Below are positions 55,273 to 63,451 of a stretch of 64,000 nucleotides of DNA, one piece after another. Position 1 is the stretch's first letter, and every line of letters starts with the position of its first letter. This DNA is from Streptomyces sp. CBMA152 (lineage in GTDB: Bacteria; Actinomycetota; Actinomycetes; Streptomycetales; Streptomycetaceae), in the NCBI RefSeq assembly GCF_014596475.1, contig NZ_MECJ01000005.1, positions 1 through 64,000 of the forward strand, written 5' to 3'. The notes under the pieces were generated by a model, which had not been told where the DNA came from, searched no databases, and saw only the letters and a list, made by a program, of their open reading frames with translations. Position numbers and translations under genes: made by a program.

Positions 55273-56208
55273 GTGGCCAAGACAGTGGCCAAGAATTCCG
55301 GCCGTGGGCGTGGGCGGATAGCCACCCGTCTCGCCGCCGCGGTGGCGGCCGCCGCGATCGTCGGCACCAGTACGTCGGCCGTCGCCGTCGACAACCCGCC
55401 GAAGCCGTACACCAGCGCCACCACACTGACGCCGTCGCTGCGCTCCGGCGTCGCCTCCGCACCCAGCGCGGACGCGCCGCAGTTCGACCTGTTCGCGGCG
55501 GACCGGGCCAACACGCTGTACGGCTACATCCGCGACGGCGGCGGCGCGTTCAGCCCGCGCGCGAAGATCGACACGGGCTGGGACAAGATCAAGAACACGG
55601 TCCAGGTCGACAACGACGCCGACGGTTACGCCGACGGCTGGTGGGAGTGGGACAACAACGGCACGATGTACTACGCCCCGGACGACGCCACCGACCCGTG
55701 GACCGTCGGCGGCGGCTGGAACACCTACAACATGCTGGTGTCCCCCGGCAACCTCGGTGGCGCCTCGGCCGGCGACCTGCTCGCCCGCGACGCCACCGGC
55801 ACGATGTACCTGTACCTGGGGTACGGCAACGGCAAGGTCGCCTCCCGCTACAAGATCGGCGGCGGCTGGAACGCGTACAACCTGATCGCGGGCAACGGCG
55901 ACCTGACCGGCGACGGCAAGCCCGACATCGTCGCCCGCGACACGTCCGGCACCCTGTGGCTCTACAAGGGCACCGGCAACTACAAGGCCCCCTTCGAGCC
56001 CCGTATCAAGATCGGCGGCGGCTGGAACGCCTACAACGCCATCTTCTCCGTCGGCGACCTGGACCTGGACGGCAAGACCGATCTGCTGGCCCGGGACACC
56101 AACGGCGGCCTGTGGCGCTACTCGGGCACGGGCAACGCGGCGGCGCCGTTCGCGGCGCGCCAGAACATCGGGACGAGCGGCTGGAACACGTACCGGCTGT
56201 TCTTCTGA
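55273..56208 (+). CDS. secreted FG-GAP/VCBS repeat protein 1
   Basis: This 311-residue protein starts at GTG 55273. All four tandem paralogues share GGAG-N6-GTGGCCAAG, whereas the upstream ATG is missing in gene 2, so GTG is the common start. The signal peptide covers about 1-40 after a basic SGRGRGR start. Six or so FG-GAP-like units follow, with calcium-loop-type motifs NDADGYADG, GDLTGDGKPD and GDLDLDGKTD alternating with IGGGWNxYN. It ends in GWNTYRLFF. It probably folds as a surface or secreted beta-propeller, with ligand unknown. Confidence 0.82.
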   Translation: MAKTVAKNSGRGRGRIATRLAAAVAAAAIVGTSTSAVAVDNPPKPYTSATTLTPSLRSGVASAPSADAPQFDLFAADRANTLYGYIRDGGGAFSPRAKIDTGWDKIKNTVQVDNDADGYADGWWEWDNNGTMYYAPDDATDPWTVGGGWNTYNMLVSPGNLGGASAGDLLARDATGTMYLYLGYGNGKVASRYKIGGGWNAYNLIAGNGDLTGDGKPDIVARDTSGTLWLYKGTGNYKAPFEPRIKIGGGWNAYNAIFSVGDLDLDGKTDLLARDTNGGLWRYSGTGNAAAPFAARQNIGTSGWNTYRLFF

Positions 56209-56227
56209 TCCCGTCCTACGCGACGAG

Positions 56228-56258
56228 AGGGCCGTACTCCCACCAGGAGTGCGGCCCT
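56228..56258 (+). terminator. terminator of FG-GAP gene 1
   Basis: AGGGCCGTACTCC pairs with GGAGTGCGGCCCT (one G-U) and is followed by TTTG. Confidence 0.7.
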
Positions 56259-56323
56259 TTGCCGTGCGCTATGACCCTCCGTCGTGAGCGCGTCCTTTGG
56301 TGGCCGGTCCGCACTCAAACAGG

Positions 56324-56352
56324 TTGACACGTAAGGGAGTTGTGTAAGGATC
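56324..56352 (+). promoter_or_regulatory. promoter of FG-GAP gene 2
   Basis: TTGACA, 17 bases including GTAAGGGAGTT, then AGGATC. Spacer sequence is shared with the promoters of genes 1 and 3. A GTGACG/CGTCAC stem lies in the leader. Confidence 0.6.
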
Positions 56353-56445
56353 TCGCTGATCGCGTGACGTGTCCGGTGCTCGGCTCCATGGCGCGCCGGT
56401 GCCGCGTCACCTCTCATCGAGACCATCGAGACTCTGGAGAGATAC

Positions 56446-57423
56446 GTGGCCAAGACTCCGGCCAAGATTTCTGGGCGTACGCGGGGGCGGATATCCGCCC
56501 GTCTCGCTGCTGCGGCGGTCGCCGCGGCACTCGTCGCCACCGGCGCCTCCGCGTTCGCCGCCGACAACCCGACGGCACCTTCTTCCGCCAAGGCGTCGGT
56601 GAAGGCCGCGGCGAAGAAGGCCATCGCCGCCAGGAGCGGTGCCGCCCTGCACGGCGCCGCGCGCGCGGACGGCGACCCGAACGGCGCCTACCCGGTCTTC
56701 CCGCTCAGGGGCGTGGACCGCTCGGGCAACGAGTACGCCTATCTGCCCGACTTCGAGGGCGGCTTCTCGGCCCGTATGCAGATGGACGAAGGCCAGGGCG
56801 GCGTCAAGAACGCCGCACAGGTCGACAACGACGCCGACGGCGCCCCGGACGGCACCTGGAAGTGGGACGCGAAGGGCACCATGACCTTCGAGCCCCTCAC
56901 CGACCTCACCACGGTGACGGTGGGCGGCGGCTGGAACATCTACAACACACTCCTGTCCCCCGGAAACCTCGGCGGCGCCGAGGGCGGCGACCTCCTCGGC
57001 CGCGACGCGTCCGGCGCGCTCTGGCTCTACCTGGGCTACGGCAACGGCAAACTGACCTCCCGTTACAAGGTCGGCGGCGGCTGGGGCCAGTACACCGCGC
57101 TCGCCGGCAACGGCGACCTGACCGGCGACGGCAAGCCCGACATCGTCGCCCGCGACGCGTCCGGCACGCTGTGGCTCTACAAGGGCACCGGCAACTACAA
57201 GGCCCCCTTCGAGCCCCGTACGAAGATCGGCGGCGGCTGGAACATCTACAACGCCATCGTGTCCTCGGGCGATGTGGACCTCGACGGAAAGACCGACCTG
57301 GTGGCGCGCGACGGCGCGGGCGCGCTGTGGCTGTACCGGGGCACGGGGGACGCGGCGGCGCCGTACAAGCCCCGGGTGAAGATCGGCAACGGCGGCTGGA
57401 ACACGTACCGGTTGCTCTTCTGA
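56446..57423 (+). CDS. secreted FG-GAP/VCBS repeat protein 2
   Basis: This 325-residue paralogue starts at GTG 56446 (GGAG-N6-GTG) with no alternative ATG, which fixes the start for the whole set. The signal peptide ends near AFAADNP, and an Ala/Lys-rich linker (about 40-70) is longer than in the other copies. The repeat domain is nearly identical from GDLTGDGKPDIVARD onward, ending GWNTYRLLF. It has its own promoter and terminator. Confidence 0.82.
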   Translation: MAKTPAKISGRTRGRISARLAAAAVAAALVATGASAFAADNPTAPSSAKASVKAAAKKAIAARSGAALHGAARADGDPNGAYPVFPLRGVDRSGNEYAYLPDFEGGFSARMQMDEGQGGVKNAAQVDNDADGAPDGTWKWDAKGTMTFEPLTDLTTVTVGGGWNIYNTLLSPGNLGGAEGGDLLGRDASGALWLYLGYGNGKLTSRYKVGGGWGQYTALAGNGDLTGDGKPDIVARDASGTLWLYKGTGNYKAPFEPRTKIGGGWNIYNAIVSSGDVDLDGKTDLVARDGAGALWLYRGTGDAAAPYKPRVKIGNGGWNTYRLLF

Positions 57424-57462
57424 TTGCTGTTTGATTGCTGTTCCGACCGTCGACACAACCGG

Positions 57463-57496
57463 AGGGCCGCATTCCCCACGCAGGGGGTGCGGCCCT
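57463..57496 (+). terminator. terminator of FG-GAP gene 2
   Basis: AGGGCCGCA and TGCGGCCCT enclose a further C/G-run pairing (TTCCCC with GGGGG), giving a long stem followed by TCTGTT. Confidence 0.65.
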
Positions 57497-57576
57497 TCTG
57501 TTCCAAATCGGGATACAGGGGGTAAACACGTGGCGAGAAACGGCTGTTGACTTGCTCCCCTTCGGCCTCTGGCGGG

Positions 57577-57605
57577 TTGACAGGTAAAGGAGTCGTGAAA
57601 CGATT
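57577..57605 (+). promoter_or_regulatory. promoter of FG-GAP gene 3
   Basis: TTGACA, 17 bases including GTAAAGGAGTC, then ACGATT. The leader has a GACTCA/TGAGTC stem (57624-57640). Confidence 0.6.
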
Positions 57606-57675
57606 CCGCTGAACTCGTGACTCGACTCATCCCGTGAGTCGCATCGCGTCTCAATCTCGACCAATGGAGACATAC

Positions 57676-58614
57676 GTGGCCAAGATCTCTGGCCGTAAGC
57701 GTGGGCGGATAGCTTCCCGTCTCGCTGCCGCGGCGGTTACCGCCGCCCTCGTCGGCACCGGCGCCTCCGCGTTCGCCGCCGACAACCCGACGGCGAAGCC
57801 CTTCAAGGCTCCGACCGCCAAGCCCGCCAAGGGCCTCAAGGGTGCGGCCAACACCCCGGCCTCCGCGCCGGGTGACGCGCCGGTGTTCGGCCTGTACGGC
57901 ATCGACAAGTCGAACACCGCTTGGTTCTACAACCCCGACGGCAACGGCGGCCTGGAGTCACGCGTCAGCTTCCCGTACAACACGAACTGGAACCTCAAGT
58001 GGGTCGGCCAGGTCGACAACGACGCCGACAACCTGGCGGACGGCATCTGGCAGGCCGACTACAACGGCAACCTGTCCTACGCCGCGGCCGACGGTTCCGA
58101 CCCGTGGAAGGTCGGCGGCGGCTGGAACATCTACAACACCCTGCTGTCCCCGGGCAACCTGGGCGGCGCCGGTGCCGGCGACCTCCTCGGCCGTGACTCG
58201 TCCGGCACGCTGTACCTGTACCTGGGCTACGGCAACGGCAAGATGACGTCCCGCTACACCGTGGGCGGCGGCTGGGGCCAGTACACCGCGCTCGCCGGCA
58301 ACGGCGACCTGACCGGTGACGGCAAGGCCGACATCGTGGCGCGCGGCGCCGACGGCACGCTGTGGCTGTACGAGGGCACGGGCAACTACAAGGCCCCGTT
58401 CAAGCCCCGCACCAAGATCGGTGGCGGCTGGAACATGTACAACGCCATCTTCGCCCCGGGCGACATCGACATGGACGGCAAGGCCGACCTCATCGCCCGC
58501 GACAACGCGGGCGCGCTGTGGCTGTACAAGGGCACCGGCAACGCCGCGGCCCCGTTCCAGTCCCGCGTGAAGATCGGCTCGGGCGGCTGGAACACGTACC
58601 GACTGTTCTTCTGA
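57676..58614 (+). CDS. secreted FG-GAP/VCBS repeat protein 3
   Basis: This 312-residue paralogue starts at GTG 57676. A signal peptide is followed by a Lys/Ala/Pro linker and the same repeat domain (NDADNLADG, GDLTGDGKADIVARG, GDIDMDGKADLIARD, ending GWNTYRLFF). It is very close to copy 2 at DNA level over the central repeats, indicating recent duplication or gene conversion. Confidence 0.82.
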   Translation: MAKISGRKRGRIASRLAAAAVTAALVGTGASAFAADNPTAKPFKAPTAKPAKGLKGAANTPASAPGDAPVFGLYGIDKSNTAWFYNPDGNGGLESRVSFPYNTNWNLKWVGQVDNDADNLADGIWQADYNGNLSYAAADGSDPWKVGGGWNIYNTLLSPGNLGGAGAGDLLGRDSSGTLYLYLGYGNGKMTSRYTVGGGWGQYTALAGNGDLTGDGKADIVARGADGTLWLYEGTGNYKAPFKPRTKIGGGWNMYNAIFAPGDIDMDGKADLIARDNAGALWLYKGTGNAAAPFQSRVKIGSGGWNTYRLFF

Positions 58615-58662
58615 TCCGATCCGATCCGGTCGATCCGACCTGATCAGATCTGATCCGACTTG
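58612..58662. repeat. GATCC-rich short repeat
   Basis: The bases after FG-GAP gene 3 contain many near-tandem GATCC(G) units and a TGATCAGATC stretch, unlike the surrounding sequence. It is a slippage-prone microrepeat with no obvious function. Confidence 0.5.
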
Positions 58663-58666
58663 ACGG

Positions 58667-58696
58667 AGGGTCGCACCGCTTCGGCGGTGCGACCCT
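58667..58696 (+). terminator. terminator of FG-GAP gene 3
   Basis: AGGGTCGCACCGC and GCGGTGCGACCCT form a perfect 13-base-pair stem around the stable loop TTCG. Confidence 0.78.
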
Positions 58697-58853
58697 TCGG
58701 CGTTGTCAGGCGAAGCGACGCCAACCGGACGTGACGATTCCCGCACAAACCTGTTTGGAAGATGTGAGAAACCCGTGAAACGATCTCGTTGATCCCGTGA
58801 CGGGCCTCGCCTCATGAGGCACGCCACGTCTCAACAACTCCATGGAGAACTAC

Positions 58854-59771
58854 GTGGCCAAGACTTCTGGCCGTACGCGTGGACGCATAGCCTCGCGTCT
58901 CGCTGCCGCGGCGGTCACCGCCGCCCTCGTCGCGACGGGCGCGAGCGCCGTCGCGGCGGAGAACCCCGCCAAGTCGGCCAACAGCGCGTCCGGGAAGTCC
59001 CACGCATCGGCCGGGCTGCGGTCGGGGGCATTTTCGCAGGACCCCCACTACGCCCTCTACGGCTTCGCCGGCAACGGCAATCTGTACAGCTACACTCCGG
59101 ACGGAAACGGCGGCCTCAAGGACCGCGTGAAGTCCGGCGAGAACTGGCACAACGAGAAAGACCTCACCCAGGTCGACCATAACGGCGACGGCTACTCGGA
59201 CGGCATCTGGTACCGGAGCAGCGACGGTTACCTGCGGTACTTCATGTGGAACGTGGGCGAGTTCACCGTCGGCGGCGGCTGGAACACCTACAACCACATC
59301 TGGTCCGTCGGCAACCTCGGCGGTGCCGAGGCGGGCGACCTGCTCGCCCGTGACGGCAGCGGCAACCTGTACATATACCTGGGCTACGGGGACGGCACCC
59401 TGACGTCCCGTTACAAGGTCGGCGGCGGCTGGGGCCAGTACACGCAGATCGCCGGCAACGGCGACCTGACGGGCGACGGCAAGGCCGACATCGTCGCCCG
59501 CGACGGTTCCGGCACGCTGTGGCTCTACAAGGGCACCGGCAACTACAAGGCCCCGTTCGAGTCCCGTATCAAGATCGGCGGCGGCTGGAACACCTACAAC
59601 GCGATCGTGTCCATCGGCGACATGGACGGCGACGGCAAGACCGACCTGATCGCGCGCGGCAACGACGGCACCCTCTGGCGCTACTCGGGCACGGGCGACG
59701 CCTCCGCCCCGTTCAAGCCCCGCGTGAAGATCGGCACCGGCGGCTGGAACACGTACAGCCAGCTGTTCTGA
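58854..59771 (+). CDS. secreted FG-GAP/VCBS repeat protein 4
   Basis: This 305-residue paralogue starts at GTG 58854. The signal peptide and repeat layout match the other three, with HNGDGYSDG, GDLTGDGKADIVARD and GDMDGDGKTDLIARG. The N-terminal third is the most diverged and it ends GWNTYSQLF. Its upstream region keeps the -10-like ACGATC (58780-58785) but has lost the TTGACA found in genes 1-3, so expression may differ. Confidence 0.82.
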   Translation: MAKTSGRTRGRIASRLAAAAVTAALVATGASAVAAENPAKSANSASGKSHASAGLRSGAFSQDPHYALYGFAGNGNLYSYTPDGNGGLKDRVKSGENWHNEKDLTQVDHNGDGYSDGIWYRSSDGYLRYFMWNVGEFTVGGGWNTYNHIWSVGNLGGAEAGDLLARDGSGNLYIYLGYGDGTLTSRYKVGGGWGQYTQIAGNGDLTGDGKADIVARDGSGTLWLYKGTGNYKAPFESRIKIGGGWNTYNAIVSIGDMDGDGKTDLIARGNDGTLWRYSGTGDASAPFKPRVKIGTGGWNTYSQLF

Positions 59772-59801
59772 TCCGCGGGATTCCTGAAGTCCTGAGCACG
59801 T

Positions 59802-59838
59802 GAATGGGCCGCACTCTTTACGGGAGTGCGGCCCATTC
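59802..59838. terminator. terminator between FG-GAP gene 4 and the pseudoprotease
   Basis: GAATGGGCCGCACTC and GAGTGCGGCCCATTC form a perfect 15-base-pair stem around a seven-base loop, between convergent genes. Confidence 0.78.
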
Positions 59839-59928
59839 TCTTTGGCCCAGCGAATGATCACCTCTCAGTCCCCACCACGTGCGGGCCGGAGTGGGGCGAA
59901 GAGCCGGGACTGTGGCGCCGGCCCTGGG

Positions 59929-61506
59929 TCAGGGGCGGGTGGGCCACATGGAGCGGCCGTTGGCGAGGTTGCCCTTGCCGTCGCCCTGGTACCAGCGCAG
60001 GTTGGGCTGGGTGAGGGGCTGGCTGGAGGCGACGTCGGAGAGGCCGGCGAGGTCGCTCTTGCCGTCGCCGTTGAAGTCGCCGCCGACGATGGTCTGCGTG
60101 TTCTTCCAGCTGGTGTCGGGCCACAACTGGCTGGCGGTGTCGAAGGAGCCCTTGCCGTTGTTGGCGTACAGCTGGAGGGCGCCGGTGGGGCCAACGGTGG
60201 CGATGTCATCGAGGCCGTCAGCGTTGTAGTCGGCGGTGGCGAACTGGGTCTTGCCGTCCCAGGTGTTATCGGGCCACATGCGGCGCTTGTCCGTGCTCAG
60301 GGTGCCGTTGGCGTTCGCGGTGTACGCGTAGAGCGAGCCGTCGCCCGAGACGGCGAGCAGGCCGTCGCGTCCGTTGCGGTCGGCCTTGAAGCGGGCGACC
60401 TGGCGCATGGTCCCCCAAGAGTTGTCGGACCACATCTTGGTGCGGTCCCCGAGGGAGCCGTCGGCCTGGCCGGGGTAGAGGTAGAGGTCGCCGTCGTCCG
60501 AAATGGCGGCGATGTCGGTGCGGCCGTCGCCGTTGAAGTCACCGGCGACGATCCGCTTGACGTTCGACCAACTGCTGTCCTTCCACAGCGGGCGGCCGTA
60601 TTCCAGGGTGCCGTCCGGGCCGGAGTAGAAGGCGTGGAGGCTGCCGTCGGTGAGGACGGCGGCGATGTCGGTGCGGCCGTCGCCGTTGAAGTCGGCGCCA
60701 GTGACGACCTTCGTGGTCGAGATCGACTTCGTGGTCAGGCGGGTCTGCTGGATCCAGGAACTGACGGTGTCGACACGCGTGTCGACGGCGCCGTCACGGG
60801 TTTCATCCGAGCCGAAGCAGCCGGCCTCCCAGGTGCGGGAGTGGATGCCGACGAGCTCGTATCGGCCGTTGCTGGTCTGGCGGAAGGTGGGCCCGCCCGC
60901 GTCGCCCTTGCAGACGCCCGCGGTCTGCCCGTTGCTGCCGGTCAGGGTCAGAGTGGCGTCATCGGCCCCGGCGAGGGTGGGGGTGGCGGTGTGCGGGGCG
61001 TCGGGCACCCACTCGGCCTTGGTCCGCCCATAGCCCGTCACCCGCAGGCTCTCACCCGCCGTCACCGGCCTGGAGGCGACATCGATCGGATCCACCTTGA
61101 ATGCCGGAGTCAAGCCGCCGACCGGGGAGATAGTGCGCAGTTGGGCCATGACCAAGTCGCGGTCCGGATGCGGCACGAGCCGCAGGACCGTGACCGGGAT
61201 CGCCCCTGACAGTGACGGGCCGTCCAAGGTCACGGTGGTCTTCTCCGCCGGAGCACCGGCCGCCACCTTGCCATTGGCGTCGGCGAAGCAGCTGGCTGCA
61301 GTCAGCACCCACTGCCCGTCCACCAACGCCCCCGAACAACTGCGCTTACCGTCACCGATGTTCAGCTTCGCGGTGAACGCGTAGCTGCCGGAGGGAACAG
61401 TGTCGCCGGAAACGGCACCAGCAGGCGACGCAGTGACGAGGCCGCCAGCCGTGGCGAGGGCGACCAGACCTGTGGTCCACGCGGCACGCGAACTCATTGC
61501 AGACAT
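59929..61506 (-). CDS. secreted trypsin-fold pseudoprotease with FG-GAP repeats
   Basis: This 525-residue protein starts at ATG 61506, eight bases after AAGGA. A signal peptide (about 1-32) leads to an S1 trypsin-like domain (to about 265) and then five FG-GAP units (ADFNGDGRTDIAAV, GDFNGDGRTDIAAI, ADYNADGLDDIATV, GDFNGDGKSDLAGL). Two triad positions are changed: the usual TAAHC reads TAASC, and GDSGGP reads GDAGGP, while the Asp region PDRDLVMAQL and the disulfide cysteines remain. It should fold but not cleave by the normal mechanism. A binding or decoy role is inferred. Confidence 0.88.
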   Translation of the reverse strand: MSAMSSRAAWTTGLVALATAGGLVTASPAGAVSGDTVPSGSYAFTAKLNIGDGKRSCSGALVDGQWVLTAASCFADANGKVAAGAPAEKTTVTLDGPSLSGAIPVTVLRLVPHPDRDLVMAQLRTISPVGGLTPAFKVDPIDVASRPVTAGESLRVTGYGRTKAEWVPDAPHTATPTLAGADDATLTLTGSNGQTAGVCKGDAGGPTFRQTSNGRYELVGIHSRTWEAGCFGSDETRDGAVDTRVDTVSSWIQQTRLTTKSISTTKVVTGADFNGDGRTDIAAVLTDGSLHAFYSGPDGTLEYGRPLWKDSSWSNVKRIVAGDFNGDGRTDIAAISDDGDLYLYPGQADGSLGDRTKMWSDNSWGTMRQVARFKADRNGRDGLLAVSGDGSLYAYTANANGTLSTDKRRMWPDNTWDGKTQFATADYNADGLDDIATVGPTGALQLYANNGKGSFDTASQLWPDTSWKNTQTIVGGDFNGDGKSDLAGLSDVASSQPLTQPNLRWYQGDGKGNLANGRSMWPTRP

Positions 61507-61599
61507 CAAAGGGGTCCTTCGGAAGGTTTCAGGAATGGGCCGGGCTCAGAGAAGGCTGCTGGCCGCGGCGAGAGCATGCAGAGGTGCGGCCCCATGCGG

Positions 61600-61680
61600 T
61601 GCGTGAACCCATCGCAGACATGAGAGTCCTGGAGATTTTTCGGAAAGGCTGGAGTCGGAATGATGAGTGGTCCCGTAGGC
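61600..61680 (-). pseudogene. decayed duplicate of the pseudoprotease 5' end
   Basis: On the minus strand ATGTCTGCGATGGGTTCACG encodes MSAMGSRTAW, close to the pseudoprotease start MSAMSSRAAW. The bases upstream (TTTTTCGGAAAGG, GGAATGATG on the plus strand) also echo the leader of that gene about 100 bases away. After about ten codons the similarity stops. It is a remnant of a partial tandem duplication. Confidence 0.6.
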
Positions 61681-62575
61681 GGCCCATGCGCAGCGCAGCG
61701 GCATTCACCCCATGCGGCATGCCAAGCAGGCCAAAAGCCCCACGAAGATGTGAACGTAAAGATCACTCTAGACGGGTGCTCACGTCAAGGGGGAGGTGAG
61801 TGATTCAGGTCACCGGAATCCCCGTGATGCACGCCGACTATGACGTCGTCATTTGGGGCCAAGACATTGGCTAGAAACAGACGAGTTCAGCAGTTGGTGA
61901 CATCCCGAAGCGGCACCACGGCGCCGGTAGTTGCAGGTGACGGGCGGAGCCATTTAGAGGGCACCGTTCGGCAGACGAATCACTTTCAGCCGTCATCACG
62001 GTCCCAAATGACGAGGCCATAGCCAGTCCGCCCTGGGGTATCCGATAACCTACGAACCTGTGCAGGCGAAGGCTTCGCCGTCGCACACGTTCTGACGGCA
62101 TGACACCTGGCGGGTATCCCGCTGGGATCGTGCCCTTCTACCGGGGGGTAGTGAGAAGTGCGGGGAACTTCCGTATCAGCGGCAATGGCCATTCAGCTGC
62201 GAGAAATGCCGATGTACAACGTCCGATGGTCAGGAACGACCAGCGACCTTAGCTGAATCGGTTTCTCCGGCCTCCCCCATGCAGCCACTGGGACGACAGG
62301 TGGCGGCACGCTTTCGTACGGCGCCCTAGGTGCCGGTGCCCCTAGGGAGTCACGGGCGTGCGCGGCCGCGGCAAAGGCGGGGGTGCGGTGCTTGGCAGGG
62401 CCGTGAAAACACCGAACCGTGATGCATCGCATGATGAATGAGTGCTGGGGTGCGGTGCTGGGCCAGTAACGCATGCAAGTTTCAGGAAAGATCCCGACCC
62501 CATGAGAAGCCTAAAAATTTCCGGCTGAACCGGAACTGACGAGTTTGGATGATGATGACGTCGTGTACCTCAGTC
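61681..62575. other. gene-poor, lower-GC intergenic stretch
   Basis: About 900 bases have visibly lower GC than the rest of the window. Open frames here (for example 62193-62474, minus) lack ribosome-binding sites and family motifs. A CCCTAGG/CCTAGGG inverted repeat lies at 62324-62347. I see no gene and read it as decayed accessory DNA. Confidence 0.5.
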
Positions 62576-63091
62576 ATGGCGAAGCCGTCGCGAAAGAGGT
62601 TCTTGGTGCGCACTCTCGGCGCCGCGTTGGCTGTCGGGACTCTGGCCTGGCTTGCGCTACCGGCAGCTGCCTCCAGCGGGGCTGGTCCGGTGAGCCCGAT
62701 CGCGCAAGAGGGGCCGGGCTCCGCGGTCGAGACGTTCGACTACCCGGGTGCTGCAAAGATCCTTGCGGAGAAGAAAATCACCCTCAAGCGCGGCGACGGC
62801 CACATCACCTACGTCGACTGCGCCAGTGGCACAGGCTTCATCGAATTGTTGGCCCGTCAGCAGGATCAGAAGATCTGCTTCAAGGTCACCGGAAACTCTG
62901 GCTGGCTGACTATGGAGATCCCCTCGGTCAACTCCATCAAGGGCAACGACTACACGACCGAGGCCAGTATGACCGTCGGCAGCGAGAGCAAGTCGTTCGA
63001 CATCCTCAAGAACCGCTGGACCGGGGTCGGCGAGAGCGCCGACAAGGAAGGGCGCGAATACATGCTCGTGGAGCTCAAGACCACCAAGTAG
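62576..63091 (+). CDS. small secreted protein of unknown family
   Basis: This 171-residue protein runs from ATG 62576; an in-frame start at 62549 would only lengthen the N-terminus. A basic start (MAKPSRKRFLVRTLG) and a hydrophobic stretch to about residue 35 form a signal peptide. The mature part is beta-rich, with two cysteines (YVDCASG and KICFKV) likely to pair. It contains a lysine-rich middle and ends VELKTTK. Codon third positions are less GC-rich than in neighbours, suggesting acquisition. I do not recognise the family. Confidence 0.65.
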   Translation: MAKPSRKRFLVRTLGAALAVGTLAWLALPAAASSGAGPVSPIAQEGPGSAVETFDYPGAAKILAEKKITLKRGDGHITYVDCASGTGFIELLARQQDQKICFKVTGNSGWLTMEIPSVNSIKGNDYTTEASMTVGSESKSFDILKNRWTGVGESADKEGREYMLVELKTTK

Positions 63092-63451
63092 CGTTCGCTC
63101 GGGCCTCGCCCCGCTACTGCCGACACTGGTCATTTTCCTACGTGCCTCACCCCCTGGCTTCCGGCGCTCCTGCCTGCACTGGGGGCTGGCCAGGGCAGTA
63201 GTACGGACCTACCGAGCCGAACAGCCTTAGCCCCGGGTGCCGTTCCAGCAGTGCGACCCGGTGCGCGAGCTGCATGAGACCCACCGTGTGCCGGGGCCGG
63301 ATTGCGGGCCAGAGCAGCCCTCTCCAGGCAGGGACGGGAGCGGGCCACGCATGCTTGCCGGCGCAATTCGTCGGGTGGTCGAGCCGTATCAGTGTCGACT
63401 GCGGGCTTGTTGTCCTGCCTCACCATCACACATCAGGAGAACCACATCCTT
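63092..63451. other. intergenic region before the ALF-repeat gene
   Basis: This 360-base gap has no supported gene. It ends in a good ribosome-binding site (CAGGAGAACC) for the following gene. No clear hairpin or promoter consensus is seen. Confidence 0.4.

Noticed and set aside
59929..61506. Calling this gene an active serine protease
   Set aside because: Both the His and Ser positions of the triad are substituted in the DNA (AGC for the His codon in TAASC, GCG for the Ser codon in GDAGGP).
61506..61766. An 86-codon minus-strand frame as a separate gene
   Set aside because: It covers the duplicated remnant of the protease start, lacks a ribosome-binding site of its own and has no coherent domain.
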